From assembly GCA_937136055.1 (NCBI GenBank), contig CAKZOD010000109.1, positions 1 through 44,071 of the forward strand: 44,071 bases of DNA, written 5' to 3'. This document shows, piece after piece, positions 1 through 8,336 of this stretch. A program made the position numbers and the translations under genes. The notes under the pieces are model-generated. The model was not told the DNA's origin, made no database searches, and saw nothing but the letters and a program-made list of their open reading frames with translations. Numbering within the stretch: position 1 is the first letter of the stretch; the number at the start of each line of letters is the position of its first letter. The DNA is from an uncultured Oceanospirillaceae bacterium (GTDB taxonomy: Bacteria > Pseudomonadota > Gammaproteobacteria > Pseudomonadales > Balneatricaceae).

Positions 1-4
1 ATAA

Positions 5-634
5 ATGCCCAAAGTTGGAATGCCAGCGATCAGAAAACCACAGCTTATTGATGCCACAATAGAGGCTATCAATGCGGTTGGCTTGCAAAAGGCCAGTGTG
101 GTAATGATTAGTGGTTACGCCGGTGTTTCACCTGCCATCATCAATCACTATTTTGGTGGTAAAGACGGCCTGTTAGAAGAGACCATGCGCAGCATTTTGC
201 GCCAGTTATCTCAAGCGGTACAACAGCGTTTAAACAGCTGTGATAAAGACGATGTGATCGAGCGTATTATTGCCATCGTCGGCGGGAACTTTGACTCGCA
301 ACAAATCGATAGCAAAATAGTAAAAACATGGTTGGCCTTCTGGTCAATGGCAATGCATCAACCTGCTTTATTTCGTTTACAAAGAGTGAATGAAAAGCGC
401 TTGTTATCGCATTTACTACTTGAGCTAAAAAGAATATTACCAGCAGATAAAGCGAAATTTGTCGCCTTATCAATCGCTGCACTCATCGATGGGATATGGT
501 TGCGCGGTGCGTTCTCGCCTAACGGTATAGATCGCGACCTCGCCCAGCGAATCATCATGGATTACGTAGAAAAACAAGTACCACCGCAAACGTTAGACAT
601 TCATCAACAGCGCCAGCTACTAAAGAAGAACTGA
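5..634 (+). CDS. betI: HTH-type transcriptional repressor BetI
   Basis: TetR-family repressor of 209 aa that, in the family, represses the bet genes and is relieved by choline. The N-terminus (MPKVGMPAIRKPQLIDATIE) closely matches enterobacterial BetI. The helix-turn-helix lies at about residues 28-50 (GVSPAIINHYFGGKDGLLEE). The ligand/dimer half contains the typical stretches IVGGNFD, WLAFWSMAMHQP and LIDGIWLRGAFS. It is the first gene of a tight run: betB begins 3 nt after its stop. The promoter and operator would lie left of the window, so autoregulation cannot be seen. Length is normal for the family (about 195-205 aa) and nothing looks damaged. Confidence 0.95.
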   Translation: MPKVGMPAIRKPQLIDATIEAINAVGLQKASVVMISGYAGVSPAIINHYFGGKDGLLEETMRSILRQLSQAVQQRLNSCDKDDVIERIIAIVGGNFDSQQIDSKIVKTWLAFWSMAMHQPALFRLQRVNEKRLLSHLLLELKRILPADKAKFVALSIAALIDGIWLRGAFSPNGIDRDLAQRIIMDYVEKQVPPQTLDIHQQRQLLKKN

Positions 635-637
635 ATT

Positions 638-2095
638 ATGAAATCGACACAACTCTATATAGACGGACAATACTGCGATGCAACCTCAAATGAGACCTTC
701 GCAAATTACAACCCAGCAACTGGCGAATTGCTAGCAAACATCCAAACAGCTTCTATGGATGATGTTGATAGAGCGGTAGCTGCGGCAAAAAAAGGTTTCG
801 CTGTATGGTCAGCGATGACTGGTACAGAGCGTGGCCGCATCCTACTCAAAGCCGTTGAAATTTTGCGCGAGCGCAATGATGAACTTGCCATGCTAGAAGT
901 CCTAGATACAGGCAAGCCAATTCAAGAAGCGGATTGTGTCGATATCGAAACCGGCGCTGATGTTATTGAATACTTTGCAGGTCTTGCCACCAGCATTTCA
1001 GGTCAGCAGCAAGATTTGGGCGGCTCTAACTTTTACTACTCAAGACGTGAACCATTAGGTGTTTGCGCAGGTATCGGTGCTTGGAACTACCCTATTCAAA
1101 TCGCTATGTGGAAATCAGGCCCTGCACTAGCTGCCGGTAATGCGATGGTTTTCAAGCCCTCTGAAGAAACCCCATTAGGTGTATTGAAACTGGCTGAAAT
1201 TTTCACGCAAGCGGGGCTCCCTGATGGCGTGTTCAACGTTGTACAAGGCGATGGAAAAGTCGGCCAAGCACTTTCTCGTCACCCAGAGATCGCCAAAGTC
1301 TCGTTCACCGGTGAATGTGGGACCGGAAAAAAAGTCATGGCAGATGCAGCGGGATCACTCAAAGAAGTGACCATGGAACTAGGCGGTAAATCAGCGTTCA
1401 TCGCCTTTGAAGATGCTGATATTGAAAACGCGGTATCTGGTGCGCTACTCGCTAATTTCTACACCCAAGGTGAAGTGTGCACTAACGGTACCCGCGTATT
1501 TGTTCACAGCAGCATTTACGACACCTTTGTAGAAAAAGTAAAAGCGCGCACTGAAAAAATGATCATTGGTGATCCAACAGATGCAAACACCCAAGTTGGC
1601 TCTTTAATCTCTAAAGATCACATGGGTAAAGTACTTAGCTATATCGAGCAAGCGAAAGCAGCCGGTGCAACACTAGTTTGCGGTGGCGCTCAAGTTACCG
1701 AAAACGGTTTAGATCGCGGCAGCTTTGTACAGCCAACGGTTTTTGCCGATTGCACTGATGATATGCCAAACGTTAAAGATGAAATCTTCGGCCCTGTTAT
1801 GTCGATTTTGAAGTTCGAGACCGAAGCGGAAGTGATTCAACGGGCGAACGATACCGAATACGGCTTAGCAGCAGGTATTTTCACTACTAACCTTTCTCGT
1901 GGGCATCGTGTGATCGCACAGCTAGAAGCGGGCATTTGCTGGATCAACACTTGGGGTAGCTCTCCTGCACAAATGCCAGTGGGTGGTTATAAGCAATCAG
2001 GTATTGGTCGTGAAAATGGCATAGATACACTGAATCAATACACCCAAGTGAAAAGTGTTTACATCGAATTGGGAGATGTTGAATGTCCGTACTAA
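638..2095 (+). CDS. betB: Betaine aldehyde dehydrogenase BetB
   Basis: NAD(P)-dependent aldehyde dehydrogenase of 485 aa that oxidises betaine aldehyde to glycine betaine, the second step of choline oxidation in the cytoplasm. The ALDH fold is intact: the oxyanion-region asparagine in GAWNYPIQIAMWKSGPALA, the general base Glu247 in MELGGKSAF, and catalytic Cys281 in GEVCTNGTRVF, the BetB form of the motif. C-terminal EIFGPVMSIL and PVGGYKQSGIGRENG are standard. Length fits E. coli BetB (490 aa). It starts 3 nt after betI and its last 13 nt overlap the start of betA, which indicates translational coupling in a betIBA operon. Confidence 0.97.
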   Translation: MKSTQLYIDGQYCDATSNETFANYNPATGELLANIQTASMDDVDRAVAAAKKGFAVWSAMTGTERGRILLKAVEILRERNDELAMLEVLDTGKPIQEADCVDIETGADVIEYFAGLATSISGQQQDLGGSNFYYSRREPLGVCAGIGAWNYPIQIAMWKSGPALAAGNAMVFKPSEETPLGVLKLAEIFTQAGLPDGVFNVVQGDGKVGQALSRHPEIAKVSFTGECGTGKKVMADAAGSLKEVTMELGGKSAFIAFEDADIENAVSGALLANFYTQGEVCTNGTRVFVHSSIYDTFVEKVKARTEKMIIGDPTDANTQVGSLISKDHMGKVLSYIEQAKAAGATLVCGGAQVTENGLDRGSFVQPTVFADCTDDMPNVKDEIFGPVMSILKFETEAEVIQRANDTEYGLAAGIFTTNLSRGHRVIAQLEAGICWINTWGSSPAQMPVGGYKQSGIGRENGIDTLNQYTQVKSVYIELGDVECPY

Positions 2096-3786
2096 ATGAT
2101 AGCAACCAGTACGACTATATTGTCGTAGGGGCGGGGTCTGCAGGCTGTGTATTAGCTGACAGACTCTCCAGCGATGGCAAATATAAAGTTCTTTTATTAG
2201 AGGCCGGTGGCACCGATAAAAGCATTTTTATCCAAATGCCTACTGCGCTTTCATACCCAATGAATAGCCAGCGCTACGCTTGGCAGTATGAATCGCAAAC
2301 AGAGCCAGGATTAGATGGTCGTAAACTGCATTGCCCACGGGGCAAAGTGTTAGGTGGCAGCTCGTCAATCAACGGCATGGTTTATGTGCGCGGCCACGCC
2401 AAAGATTTCGATCAATGGCAAGAAGAAGGCGCTCAAGGCTGGAGTTACCAAGATTGCCTGCCTTATTTTAAAAAGGCAGAGACATGGATGAACGGTCCTG
2501 ATCGCTATCGTGGCGGTGAAGGTCCTGTATCGACATGTAACGGTAACAACATGACCACAAGCCCGCTGTATCAAGCATTCATTGATGCGGGTACAGAAGC
2601 TGGCTATCCAAAAACTGACGATTACAACGGTTATCAGCAAGAAGGCTTTGGCCCGATGCATATGACGGTTAAAAACGGCGTGCGTGCATCAACCAGTAAC
2701 GCCTACCTTCGTCGCACAATGAAACGTGCTAATTTCAAGCTAATTAGCTCAGTTGTGTGCCGCAAAGTCATTACTGAAGATAAAATTGCACGGGGTATCG
2801 AATACCAAAAGAACGGCACTGTTACTCAAGTATTTGCTAAGCGCGAAGTTATTTTAAGTGCAGGCTCTATCGGCTCGCCTATGCTGCTGCAATTATCGGG
2901 TATTGGTCCTGCTGAAGTCTTAAAAGATGCGGGCGTTGAGTTAGTACAAGATTTACCAGGTGTGGGTGAGAACTTACAAGATCACTTAGAAGTGTATTAT
3001 CAATATGCCTGCAAAGAGCCCATTACCCTTAACGGTAAACTCGATCTTATCAGCAAAGGCATTATAGGTACTCGCTGGTTACTGTTTAAAGACGGTCTAG
3101 GTGCCACTAACCACTTTGAATCTTGTGGCTTTATACGCTCACGTGCGGGGCTTGAATGGCCTAATATCCAATACCATTTCTTACCAGCTGCTATGCGCTA
3201 TGACGGCGGTAAAGCGATAGATGGGCATGGTTATCAGGTACATGTTGGCCCTAATAAGCCTTCTAGCCGCGGTAGCGTTAAAATTGTTTCTGATGATCCA
3301 ATGCAACAACCTAAAATCATTTTTAACTACATTAGCACAGAGCAAGACAAGCAAGATTGGCGCGATTGCATTCGTCTTACGCGCGAAATTCTCGATCAAG
3401 ATGCAATGAAACCTTACCGCGAAGCGATTATCCAGCCTAACGATAACATCCAAAGTGATGAAGATATTGATACTTGGGTGAAAGAGAACGTTGAAAGTGC
3501 CTATCACCCTTCATGCACCTGCAAAATGGGCGCTGATGATGATGCAATGGCGGTTTTAAACAACCATTGCCAAGTACGTGGAATTGAAAAACTGCGCGTC
3601 GTTGACTCATCAATTTTCCCAACGATCACCAATGGCAACTTAAATGCGCCGACTATCATGGTCGCTGAAAAAGCGGCGGATCTTATCTTAGGGAAAACAC
3701 CTTTAGCACCAGAAGATGCACCGGTATGGGTTGATAGCCAATGGCAAACTCAACAGCGTTTGACACCGCCAAAGGCCGCTAACTAA
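2083..3786 (+). CDS. betA: Choline dehydrogenase BetA
   Basis: GMC-family FAD oxidoreductase of 567 aa that oxidises choline to betaine aldehyde, usually at the inner face of the membrane. The FAD-binding GxGxxG is at residues 16-21 (VVGAGSAGCVLADRL). The GMC signature is visible as PRGKVLGGSSSINGMVYVRG. The C-terminal active-site region contains AYHPSCTCKMG with the catalytic His, then the NGNLNAPTIMVAEKAADLI tail. The start codon lies inside the end of betB (13-nt overlap), so the two are probably translationally coupled. E. coli BetA is about 556 aa, so length is normal. A short hairpin follows before choX. Confidence 0.96.
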   Translation: MSVLNDSNQYDYIVVGAGSAGCVLADRLSSDGKYKVLLLEAGGTDKSIFIQMPTALSYPMNSQRYAWQYESQTEPGLDGRKLHCPRGKVLGGSSSINGMVYVRGHAKDFDQWQEEGAQGWSYQDCLPYFKKAETWMNGPDRYRGGEGPVSTCNGNNMTTSPLYQAFIDAGTEAGYPKTDDYNGYQQEGFGPMHMTVKNGVRASTSNAYLRRTMKRANFKLISSVVCRKVITEDKIARGIEYQKNGTVTQVFAKREVILSAGSIGSPMLLQLSGIGPAEVLKDAGVELVQDLPGVGENLQDHLEVYYQYACKEPITLNGKLDLISKGIIGTRWLLFKDGLGATNHFESCGFIRSRAGLEWPNIQYHFLPAAMRYDGGKAIDGHGYQVHVGPNKPSSRGSVKIVSDDPMQQPKIIFNYISTEQDKQDWRDCIRLTREILDQDAMKPYREAIIQPNDNIQSDEDIDTWVKENVESAYHPSCTCKMGADDDAMAVLNNHCQVRGIEKLRVVDSSIFPTITNGNLNAPTIMVAEKAADLILGKTPLAPEDAPVWVDSQWQTQQRLTPPKAAN

Positions 3787-3825
3787 ATACTGTAGAGAAA
3801 ACGAATCAAGAGAAAGACTGAAAGC

Positions 3826-3845
3826 AAAGGGCTGCAATGCCCTTT
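3826..3845 (+). terminator. Hairpin between betA and choX (weak terminator or processing site)
   Basis: A perfect 7-bp inverted repeat, AAAGGGC / GCCCTTT with a 6-nt loop, sits 40 nt after the betA stop. Only a short AT stretch without a T run follows, so it may slow or partly stop transcription rather than end it. choX lies 36 nt further on with its own AAGGAAA ribosome binding site. Confidence 0.45.
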
Positions 3846-3881
3846 ATCACATAAAGAACACTAATAAGAAAGGAAAAAGCT

Positions 3882-4838
3882 ATGACTACAAAACAAAGAA
3901 AACTTAGCCGAAAAAATCTATTAGGTGCAGCAACGCTATCACTAAGCGTTTTCGCTAGCGGTGCCTTTGCAGCTTCTTGTGACAATGTACGTTTTTCAGA
4001 TGTAGGCTGGACAGATATCACAGCAACTACTGCAATTACTTCTGAAGTAGTTAACGCTTTGGGTTACAAAGCTTCAACACAGCTGCTTTCTGTACCGGTT
4101 ACCTACACATCTTTAGCCAACGGCGATATCGATGTATTCCTAGGTAACTGGATGCCTACGATGGAAGCTGATATTGCAAAGTATCGTGAAGCAGGCACTG
4201 TTGAAACTGTACGTGCAAACCTAGAAGGCGCTAAATACACTTTGGCTGTCCCTAAGTATGCATTTGATGGTGGTGTTAAAACTTTTGCTGATCTTGCGAA
4301 ATACAAAGATAACTTCAAAGGCAAAATCTACGGTATTGAGCCAGGTAACGATGGTAACCGCTTAATCCAAGACATGATCGATAAAAATGCGTTTGATCTA
4401 AAAGGCTTCAAGCTCGTTGAATCATCAGAAGCAGGCATGATTTCACAAGTTAGCCGCGCAGCTAAACGTGATCAGTGGATTGCTTTCCTTGGCTGGGCAC
4501 CGCACCCAATGAACGCTAACATCGAAATGGAATACCTAGATGGCGGCGACGATTTCTTCGGCCCTAACTACGGTGGCGCTAGCGTTTACACGAACGTCAG
4601 AAAAGGCTACATGCAAGACTGCCCTAACATGGGTAAATTACTGACTAACCTATCTTTCAGCTTGAAGATGGAAAACGAAGTAATGGGCGCAATCTTAGAC
4701 GATGGCAAAAAGCCTGAAGTTGCCGCAAAGCAATGGCTTAAAGCTAACCCAGGCGTGCTAGATGCATGGCTAAAAGGTGTGACTACCAAAGATGGTGGTG
4801 ATGCACTTAAAGCAGTTAAAGCAAGCATCAGCATGTAA
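3882..4838 (+). CDS. choX: Choline-binding periplasmic protein ChoX (choline ABC transporter)
   Basis: Substrate-binding protein of 318 aa for the ChoXWV importer, exported to the periplasm. An N-terminal signal peptide (charged KQRKLSRK, hydrophobic LLGAATLSLSVFASGAFA, cleavage near residue 30) is visible. Counting from this start, Trp43, Asp45, Trp90, Tyr119, Asn156 and Trp205 all fall at the numbers known for Sinorhizobium meliloti ChoX: the aromatic box that holds the trimethylammonium group and the two polar contacts to the choline hydroxyl. This supports choline rather than only glycine betaine as ligand. Start chosen for the AAGGAAA site 7-9 nt upstream. It lies 95 nt after betA and 223 nt before choW, with several hairpins in the second gap. 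Confidence 0.93.
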   Translation: MTTKQRKLSRKNLLGAATLSLSVFASGAFAASCDNVRFSDVGWTDITATTAITSEVVNALGYKASTQLLSVPVTYTSLANGDIDVFLGNWMPTMEADIAKYREAGTVETVRANLEGAKYTLAVPKYAFDGGVKTFADLAKYKDNFKGKIYGIEPGNDGNRLIQDMIDKNAFDLKGFKLVESSEAGMISQVSRAAKRDQWIAFLGWAPHPMNANIEMEYLDGGDDFFGPNYGGASVYTNVRKGYMQDCPNMGKLLTNLSFSLKMENEVMGAILDDGKKPEVAAKQWLKANPGVLDAWLKGVTTKDGGDALKAVKASISM

Positions 4839-4851
4839 TACCTGCTCGACA

Positions 4852-4890
4852 CCTTTGCGCTGTTTTAGCAAACAGATAACAGTGCAAAGG
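4852..4890 (+). repeat. Inverted repeat 1 downstream of choX
   Basis: Starting 14 nt after the choX stop, CCTTTGCGCTGTT (4852-4864) pairs with AACAGTGCAAAGG (4878-4890): 13 bp with one G-U wobble and a 13-nt loop. No T run follows. Placed at the 3' end of a binding-protein gene, such a stem usually protects the upstream mRNA from 3' exonucleases. Confidence 0.6.
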
Positions 4891-4898
4891 CCCTTATA

Positions 4899-4954
4899 AC
4901 CTACCTTGTTGTAGGTATCGCTTAAAGGTGGCTTTTTATCGCCTACCTTTAAGC
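4899..4954 (+). terminator. Tandem hairpins 2 and 3 between choX and choW (attenuator-like)
   Basis: A small perfect stem, ACCTAC (4899-4904) with GTAGGT (4911-4916), is followed by a strong one: 4920-4932 pairs with 4941-4954 over 13 bp with one bulged T and the loop TTTTTATC. The T-rich stretch after it (AGTTTCTTTACTG) is imperfect. The first arm carries CTACCTT, which recurs in the last arm, so alternative pairings are possible. The arrangement suggests partial termination that keeps choW and choV expression below choX. Confidence 0.5.
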
Positions 4955-5061
4955 AGTTTCTTTACTGTTAAAGACTGACCACGCACCTAAGCATATTTTT
5001 CAAAAGTGGCGATTAGCAACTCGAATTATAAATATAGAACTATAAATAAATAGGCAATTGC

Positions 5062-5907
5062 ATGAATTGGATAACCGAACACAAAATCCCTATTGGCAGC
5101 TGGATGGAAAGCTTTGTCGATTGGCTGACCGCCAACGCTGATTTCATTTTTGATGCGATTTCTATCACGTTAGAATGGCTCATTTTAACAGTAGTAGAAC
5201 TACTCGTTTGGTTACCGCCTTCAGTGCCAATTCTAGCGGCAGGTGCTATTGCTTGGCTATTACACCGCTCAGTACCACTGGTTATTTTTGTCGTGGCAGC
5301 GCTGTTGCTCATACTCAATTTAGGTTACTGGCAAGAAATGCTAGAAACCTTAGTACTCGTATTAACCGCCACGACGATTTCTATTATGTTTGGCGTTCCA
5401 ATTGGCATACTGGCAGCTCACAAGCCCTGGCTGTATACCATTTTGCGACCTATTTTAGATTTGATGCAAACTATCCCTACTTTCGTTTACTTAATTCCAA
5501 CTTTAGTACTGTTTGGTTTAGGTGTTGTACCTGGTCTTATCTCTACTATTATTTTTGCCATTGCAGCCCCAATTCGCCTAACGTATTTAGGCATCAGCAA
5601 AGTACCTGGTGATTTGATCGAAGCGGGCCGTGCATTTGGCGCAACCCCTTTCAAACTGCTTTATAAAGTAGAGCTACCCGCTGCTATGCCAAGCATTATG
5701 GCAGGCATTACCCAGTGCATTATGCTATCGCTCTCAATGGTTGTTATCTCCGCGCTAGTAGGCGCTGACGGCCTAGGTAAGCCGGTTGTGCGCGCCTTGA
5801 ATACCGTTAATATTTCTCAAGGGTTTGAAGCAGGTTTAGCGATTGTATTAGTCGCGATCATTCTAGACCGAATTTGTAAGGCACCTAATGCCAAAGAGGA
5901 TGTTTAA
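5062..5907 (+). CDS. choW: Choline ABC transporter permease ChoW
   Basis: Inner-membrane permease of 281 aa of the ProW/ChoW type (BPD_transp_1). It has several hydrophobic helices: LILTVVELLVWLPPSVPILAAG, then VIFVVAALLLILNLGYW, then the core domain beginning ETLVLVLTATTISIMFGVPIGILAA. The EAA-type coupling loop that contacts the ATPase is visible as IEAGRAFGATPFKLLYKVELPAAMPSIMAG. Sequence and length fit ChoW. It ends 2 nt before choV starts, so the two are co-translated. The gap upstream holds no gene but three hairpins. Confidence 0.92.
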   Translation: MNWITEHKIPIGSWMESFVDWLTANADFIFDAISITLEWLILTVVELLVWLPPSVPILAAGAIAWLLHRSVPLVIFVVAALLLILNLGYWQEMLETLVLVLTATTISIMFGVPIGILAAHKPWLYTILRPILDLMQTIPTFVYLIPTLVLFGLGVVPGLISTIIFAIAAPIRLTYLGISKVPGDLIEAGRAFGATPFKLLYKVELPAAMPSIMAGITQCIMLSLSMVVISALVGADGLGKPVVRALNTVNISQGFEAGLAIVLVAIILDRICKAPNAKEDV

Positions 5908-5909
5908 AG

Positions 5910-7112
5910 ATGGCTGCTATTAGTATACAAAATGTCGATGTTATCTTTGGCAAGAACACTGAGCAATCAATCGAGCTTTTAGATCAAGGCAAAAGCCGCC
6001 AAGAAATTATAAACACAACAGGTGATACTGTCGGTGTTCACAATGCTTGCATTGATATTGAAGAAGGTGAGATTTGCGTATTAATGGGCCTTTCAGGCTC
6101 TGGTAAATCAAGTTTATTACGCGCTGTTAACGGCCTTAACAAAACCAGCCGTGGCAAACTGCTGGTACAAGATTGCGAGGAAATGGTTGATATCGCCAGC
6201 TGTGATCGCGCAACATTATTACACATGCGCAGTAAGCGAATTTCCATGGTCTTTCAAAACTTTGCACTAATGCCTTGGCTCAGTGTTGTAGACAATGTGG
6301 CCTTCGGTTTAGAAATGCAGGGCATGGGCAAAACTGAGCGTCGTAAAAAAGCGATGGAGCAGCTTAAGATGGTGAGCCTTGATCAATGGGCTGATAAATT
6401 GCCAAGTGAGCTATCTGGCGGTATGCAGCAGCGCGTTGGTTTAGCCCGTGCGTTTGCCATGGATACCGATATTCTGCTGATGGATGAACCCTTCTCTGCA
6501 CTTGATCCATTGATTCGTAGCCAGCTGCAAGATGAGCTAATTGAATTGCAGCAAAACATGAAGAAAACGATCGTGTTTGTCAGCCATGATTTAGATGAAG
6601 CACTAAAAATTGGCAGTAAAATCGGCATTATGGAGTCGGCTAAAATCATTCAGTACGACATCCCTGAAAATATCGTGCTTAAGCCTGCAAATGCCTACGT
6701 ACAAGATTTTGTTGCACACACTAATCCGTTAAATGTTCTCAAAGGTAACTCTTTGATGAAGCATGTAAATGATTTGACTGAAACACAATATGGCTACTGC
6801 TTTGATGAACAGCAGCAACTGTACTTAAACGTTGATCACCAACAGCACTTGATCAACATCACTCACTTAGATCAAGTACAGCAAATGCAGTTCTGCCCAG
6901 CTGATCAAGCTGTTGAAGAGTTGTCTAAAAACACGGTTACTTTAGTGCCCGCTGACATCACTATGAAACGTGCAATCGAAATTAAGTACCATACTGGTTA
7001 CCCTATTATTCTTGCTGAACAAGAGCGAGTGTTAGGTGTTTTAAACGACCATAGCTTCTACCACGCTTTACTGGGCAAACATTTCCAAACGGATTTAGAA
7101 GAAGCGCTTTAA
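5910..7112 (+). CDS. choV: Choline ABC transporter ATP-binding protein ChoV
   Basis: ATPase of 400 aa that powers the ChoXWV importer. Walker A is GLSGSGKSSLLRAVNGL (about residues 60-76), the signature motif is LSGGMQQRVGLARA, Walker B is ILLMDEPFSALDP, and the H-loop is VFVSHDLDEA. The core is followed by a long C-terminal part (from about residue 270) ending in ITMKRAIEIKYHTGYPIILAEQ, which looks like one weak CBS-like module, the type that senses ionic strength in ProV/OpuA relatives. Length equals E. coli ProV (400 aa). It closes the operon and a perfect 12-bp hairpin follows. Confidence 0.93.
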   Translation: MAAISIQNVDVIFGKNTEQSIELLDQGKSRQEIINTTGDTVGVHNACIDIEEGEICVLMGLSGSGKSSLLRAVNGLNKTSRGKLLVQDCEEMVDIASCDRATLLHMRSKRISMVFQNFALMPWLSVVDNVAFGLEMQGMGKTERRKKAMEQLKMVSLDQWADKLPSELSGGMQQRVGLARAFAMDTDILLMDEPFSALDPLIRSQLQDELIELQQNMKKTIVFVSHDLDEALKIGSKIGIMESAKIIQYDIPENIVLKPANAYVQDFVAHTNPLNVLKGNSLMKHVNDLTETQYGYCFDEQQQLYLNVDHQQHLINITHLDQVQQMQFCPADQAVEELSKNTVTLVPADITMKRAIEIKYHTGYPIILAEQERVLGVLNDHSFYHALLGKHFQTDLEEAL

Positions 7113-7139
7113 TAAGCATTTTGTGATAGTTCAATGTGT

Positions 7140-7172
7140 GCCAGTTACAGCTTTTTTATTGCTGTAACTGGC
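7140..7172 (+). terminator. Terminator hairpin after choV
   Basis: GCCAGTTACAGC (7140-7151) pairs perfectly with GCTGTAACTGGC (7161-7172) around a 9-nt T-rich loop, 27 nt after the choV stop. The downstream sequence TATTATCACTG is AT-rich but not a clean T run. It most likely ends the bet-cho transcript. Confidence 0.65.
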
Positions 7173-7478
7173 TATTATCACTGTTAATATTTACAAAAAC
7201 CTTTAGCTTAGCCCCCCCTACTGCTTGCGTTTATTGTCTTTTCACTTTTCTTCTCATTCATAGCAGCGCTACCTTTTACACTTTAAACTGCACTTTAACC
7301 TACTCTTAAATTTGATATTTATCAGCTAATCGCGAATCTCTGTCATGTTCATTGTGATTCGTTAAAAACTATTTGCACAGCACCACAAAAACCGTTTTAA
7401 TCAGATCGAAAATGAATCCTCATTCTATTAATAGTTGTAATAATAAAACTCACAACTTTAACATTCGAGAGATAAGCA
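7173..7478. other. Intergenic region before the PhyH-family gene
   Basis: About 300 nt without a convincing ORF between the choV terminator and the dioxygenase gene. It is AT-rich, with a run of seven C at about 7211-7217 and a 10-bp palindrome CTATTAATAG at about 7425-7434 ahead of a -10-like TAATAAT. The promoter of the dioxygenase gene should be here, but I cannot assign its -35 box. Confidence 0.4.
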
Positions 7479-8264
7479 ATGATTACAGCAGAGCAAATTG
7501 CCCAGTATCAAACTGAAGGGGTTGTCGTATTGCGCGGCGTGTTTAAAGATTGGGTTGGCAAGCTTAACGCTGGCGCTGATTACAATGTTGAAAACCCAAG
7601 CCATAGAGCAATCACTCACCAAGCCAAAGATAACAGTGGTCGCTTTTTTGAAGACTTTAGTAACTGGCAGAGCATCCCTGAGTTCAAAGAATTCGTTGAG
7701 CAATCTAAAATGGCAGAGATTGCTGCACAATTAATGCAATCACAAAAAGTACAAATGTTTCACGATCACTATCTCGATAAAGCAGCTGTCAGTGGAGTTG
7801 CAACACCTTGGCACCAAGATATGCCTTATTACTTTGTCGATGGCATGCAAACAGCCAGTTTTTGGGTGCCATTAGATTCCCGTGAAGAACGTGTTTCCCT
7901 TAAATCTGTGGTTGGCTCTCATCTATGGCCTAAGCTGATTATGCCAACTAAGTGGTCGGGTAATGCTGAGTTTTATCCAGGTGATGACAACTTCATGTCA
8001 CTGCCCGATATTGATAATGGCGATTATGATATTCGCAGCTGGGCTGTAGAACCTGGAGATGTGGTGGTTTTTAACTTTAAAACAGTACACGGTGCCAATG
8101 CAAATGCGGCACCTACTGCAAGTCGTACTGTGTCTTTTAGAGTGGTCGGTGACGATGCCCATTATATTCAGCGCCCAGGAGATACTTCACCTAACTATCC
8201 TGATATCAATCAAACTACTGGCGAGCGCCTGCGTGAAGACTGGTTCCCAACCATATACGGCTAA
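7479..8264 (+). CDS. Phytanoyl-CoA dioxygenase (PhyH) family Fe(II)/2-oxoglutarate oxygenase
   Basis: Cytoplasmic oxygenase of 261 aa. The iron triad is visible: His112 and Asp114 in PWHQDMPYY and His204 in FKTVHGANAN. Arg216 in ASRTVSFRVVGDD is the likely 2-oxoglutarate anchor. The N-terminus (EQIAQYQTEGVVVLRGVF) is the usual PhyH opening. Members hydroxylate very different substrates (phytanoyl-CoA, ectoine, small acids), so the family does not give the substrate. It follows the bet-cho operon by 366 nt on the same strand with a separate leader, so a role on choline- or betaine-derived compounds is only an inference from position. Start chosen for GAGAGA 7-12 nt upstream. A hairpin follows. 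Confidence 0.82.
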   Translation: MITAEQIAQYQTEGVVVLRGVFKDWVGKLNAGADYNVENPSHRAITHQAKDNSGRFFEDFSNWQSIPEFKEFVEQSKMAEIAAQLMQSQKVQMFHDHYLDKAAVSGVATPWHQDMPYYFVDGMQTASFWVPLDSREERVSLKSVVGSHLWPKLIMPTKWSGNAEFYPGDDNFMSLPDIDNGDYDIRSWAVEPGDVVVFNFKTVHGANANAAPTASRTVSFRVVGDDAHYIQRPGDTSPNYPDINQTTGERLREDWFPTIYG

Positions 8265-8270
8265 CCACTA

Positions 8271-8311
8271 AGCACCTTAAGACTCCCTTTGAGGTCACTT
8301 CTTAAGGTGCT
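8271..8311. terminator. Bidirectional hairpin between convergent genes
   Basis: AGCACCTTAAGA (8271-8282) pairs perfectly with TCTTAAGGTGCT (8300-8311). It lies 7 nt after the dioxygenase stop and 25 nt before the 3' end of the opposing GGDEF-EAL gene. There is no T run on either side, so it may act mainly as an mRNA 3'-end stem. Confidence 0.5.
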
Positions 8312-8336
8312 GAACACCAGCGCTAAAAATAAGCTG

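Noticed and set aside
5175..5612. 145-codon frame overlapping choW in another frame
   Set aside because: It is a shadow of choW: no ribosome site, no recognisable domain, and choW is a clear permease in the other frame.
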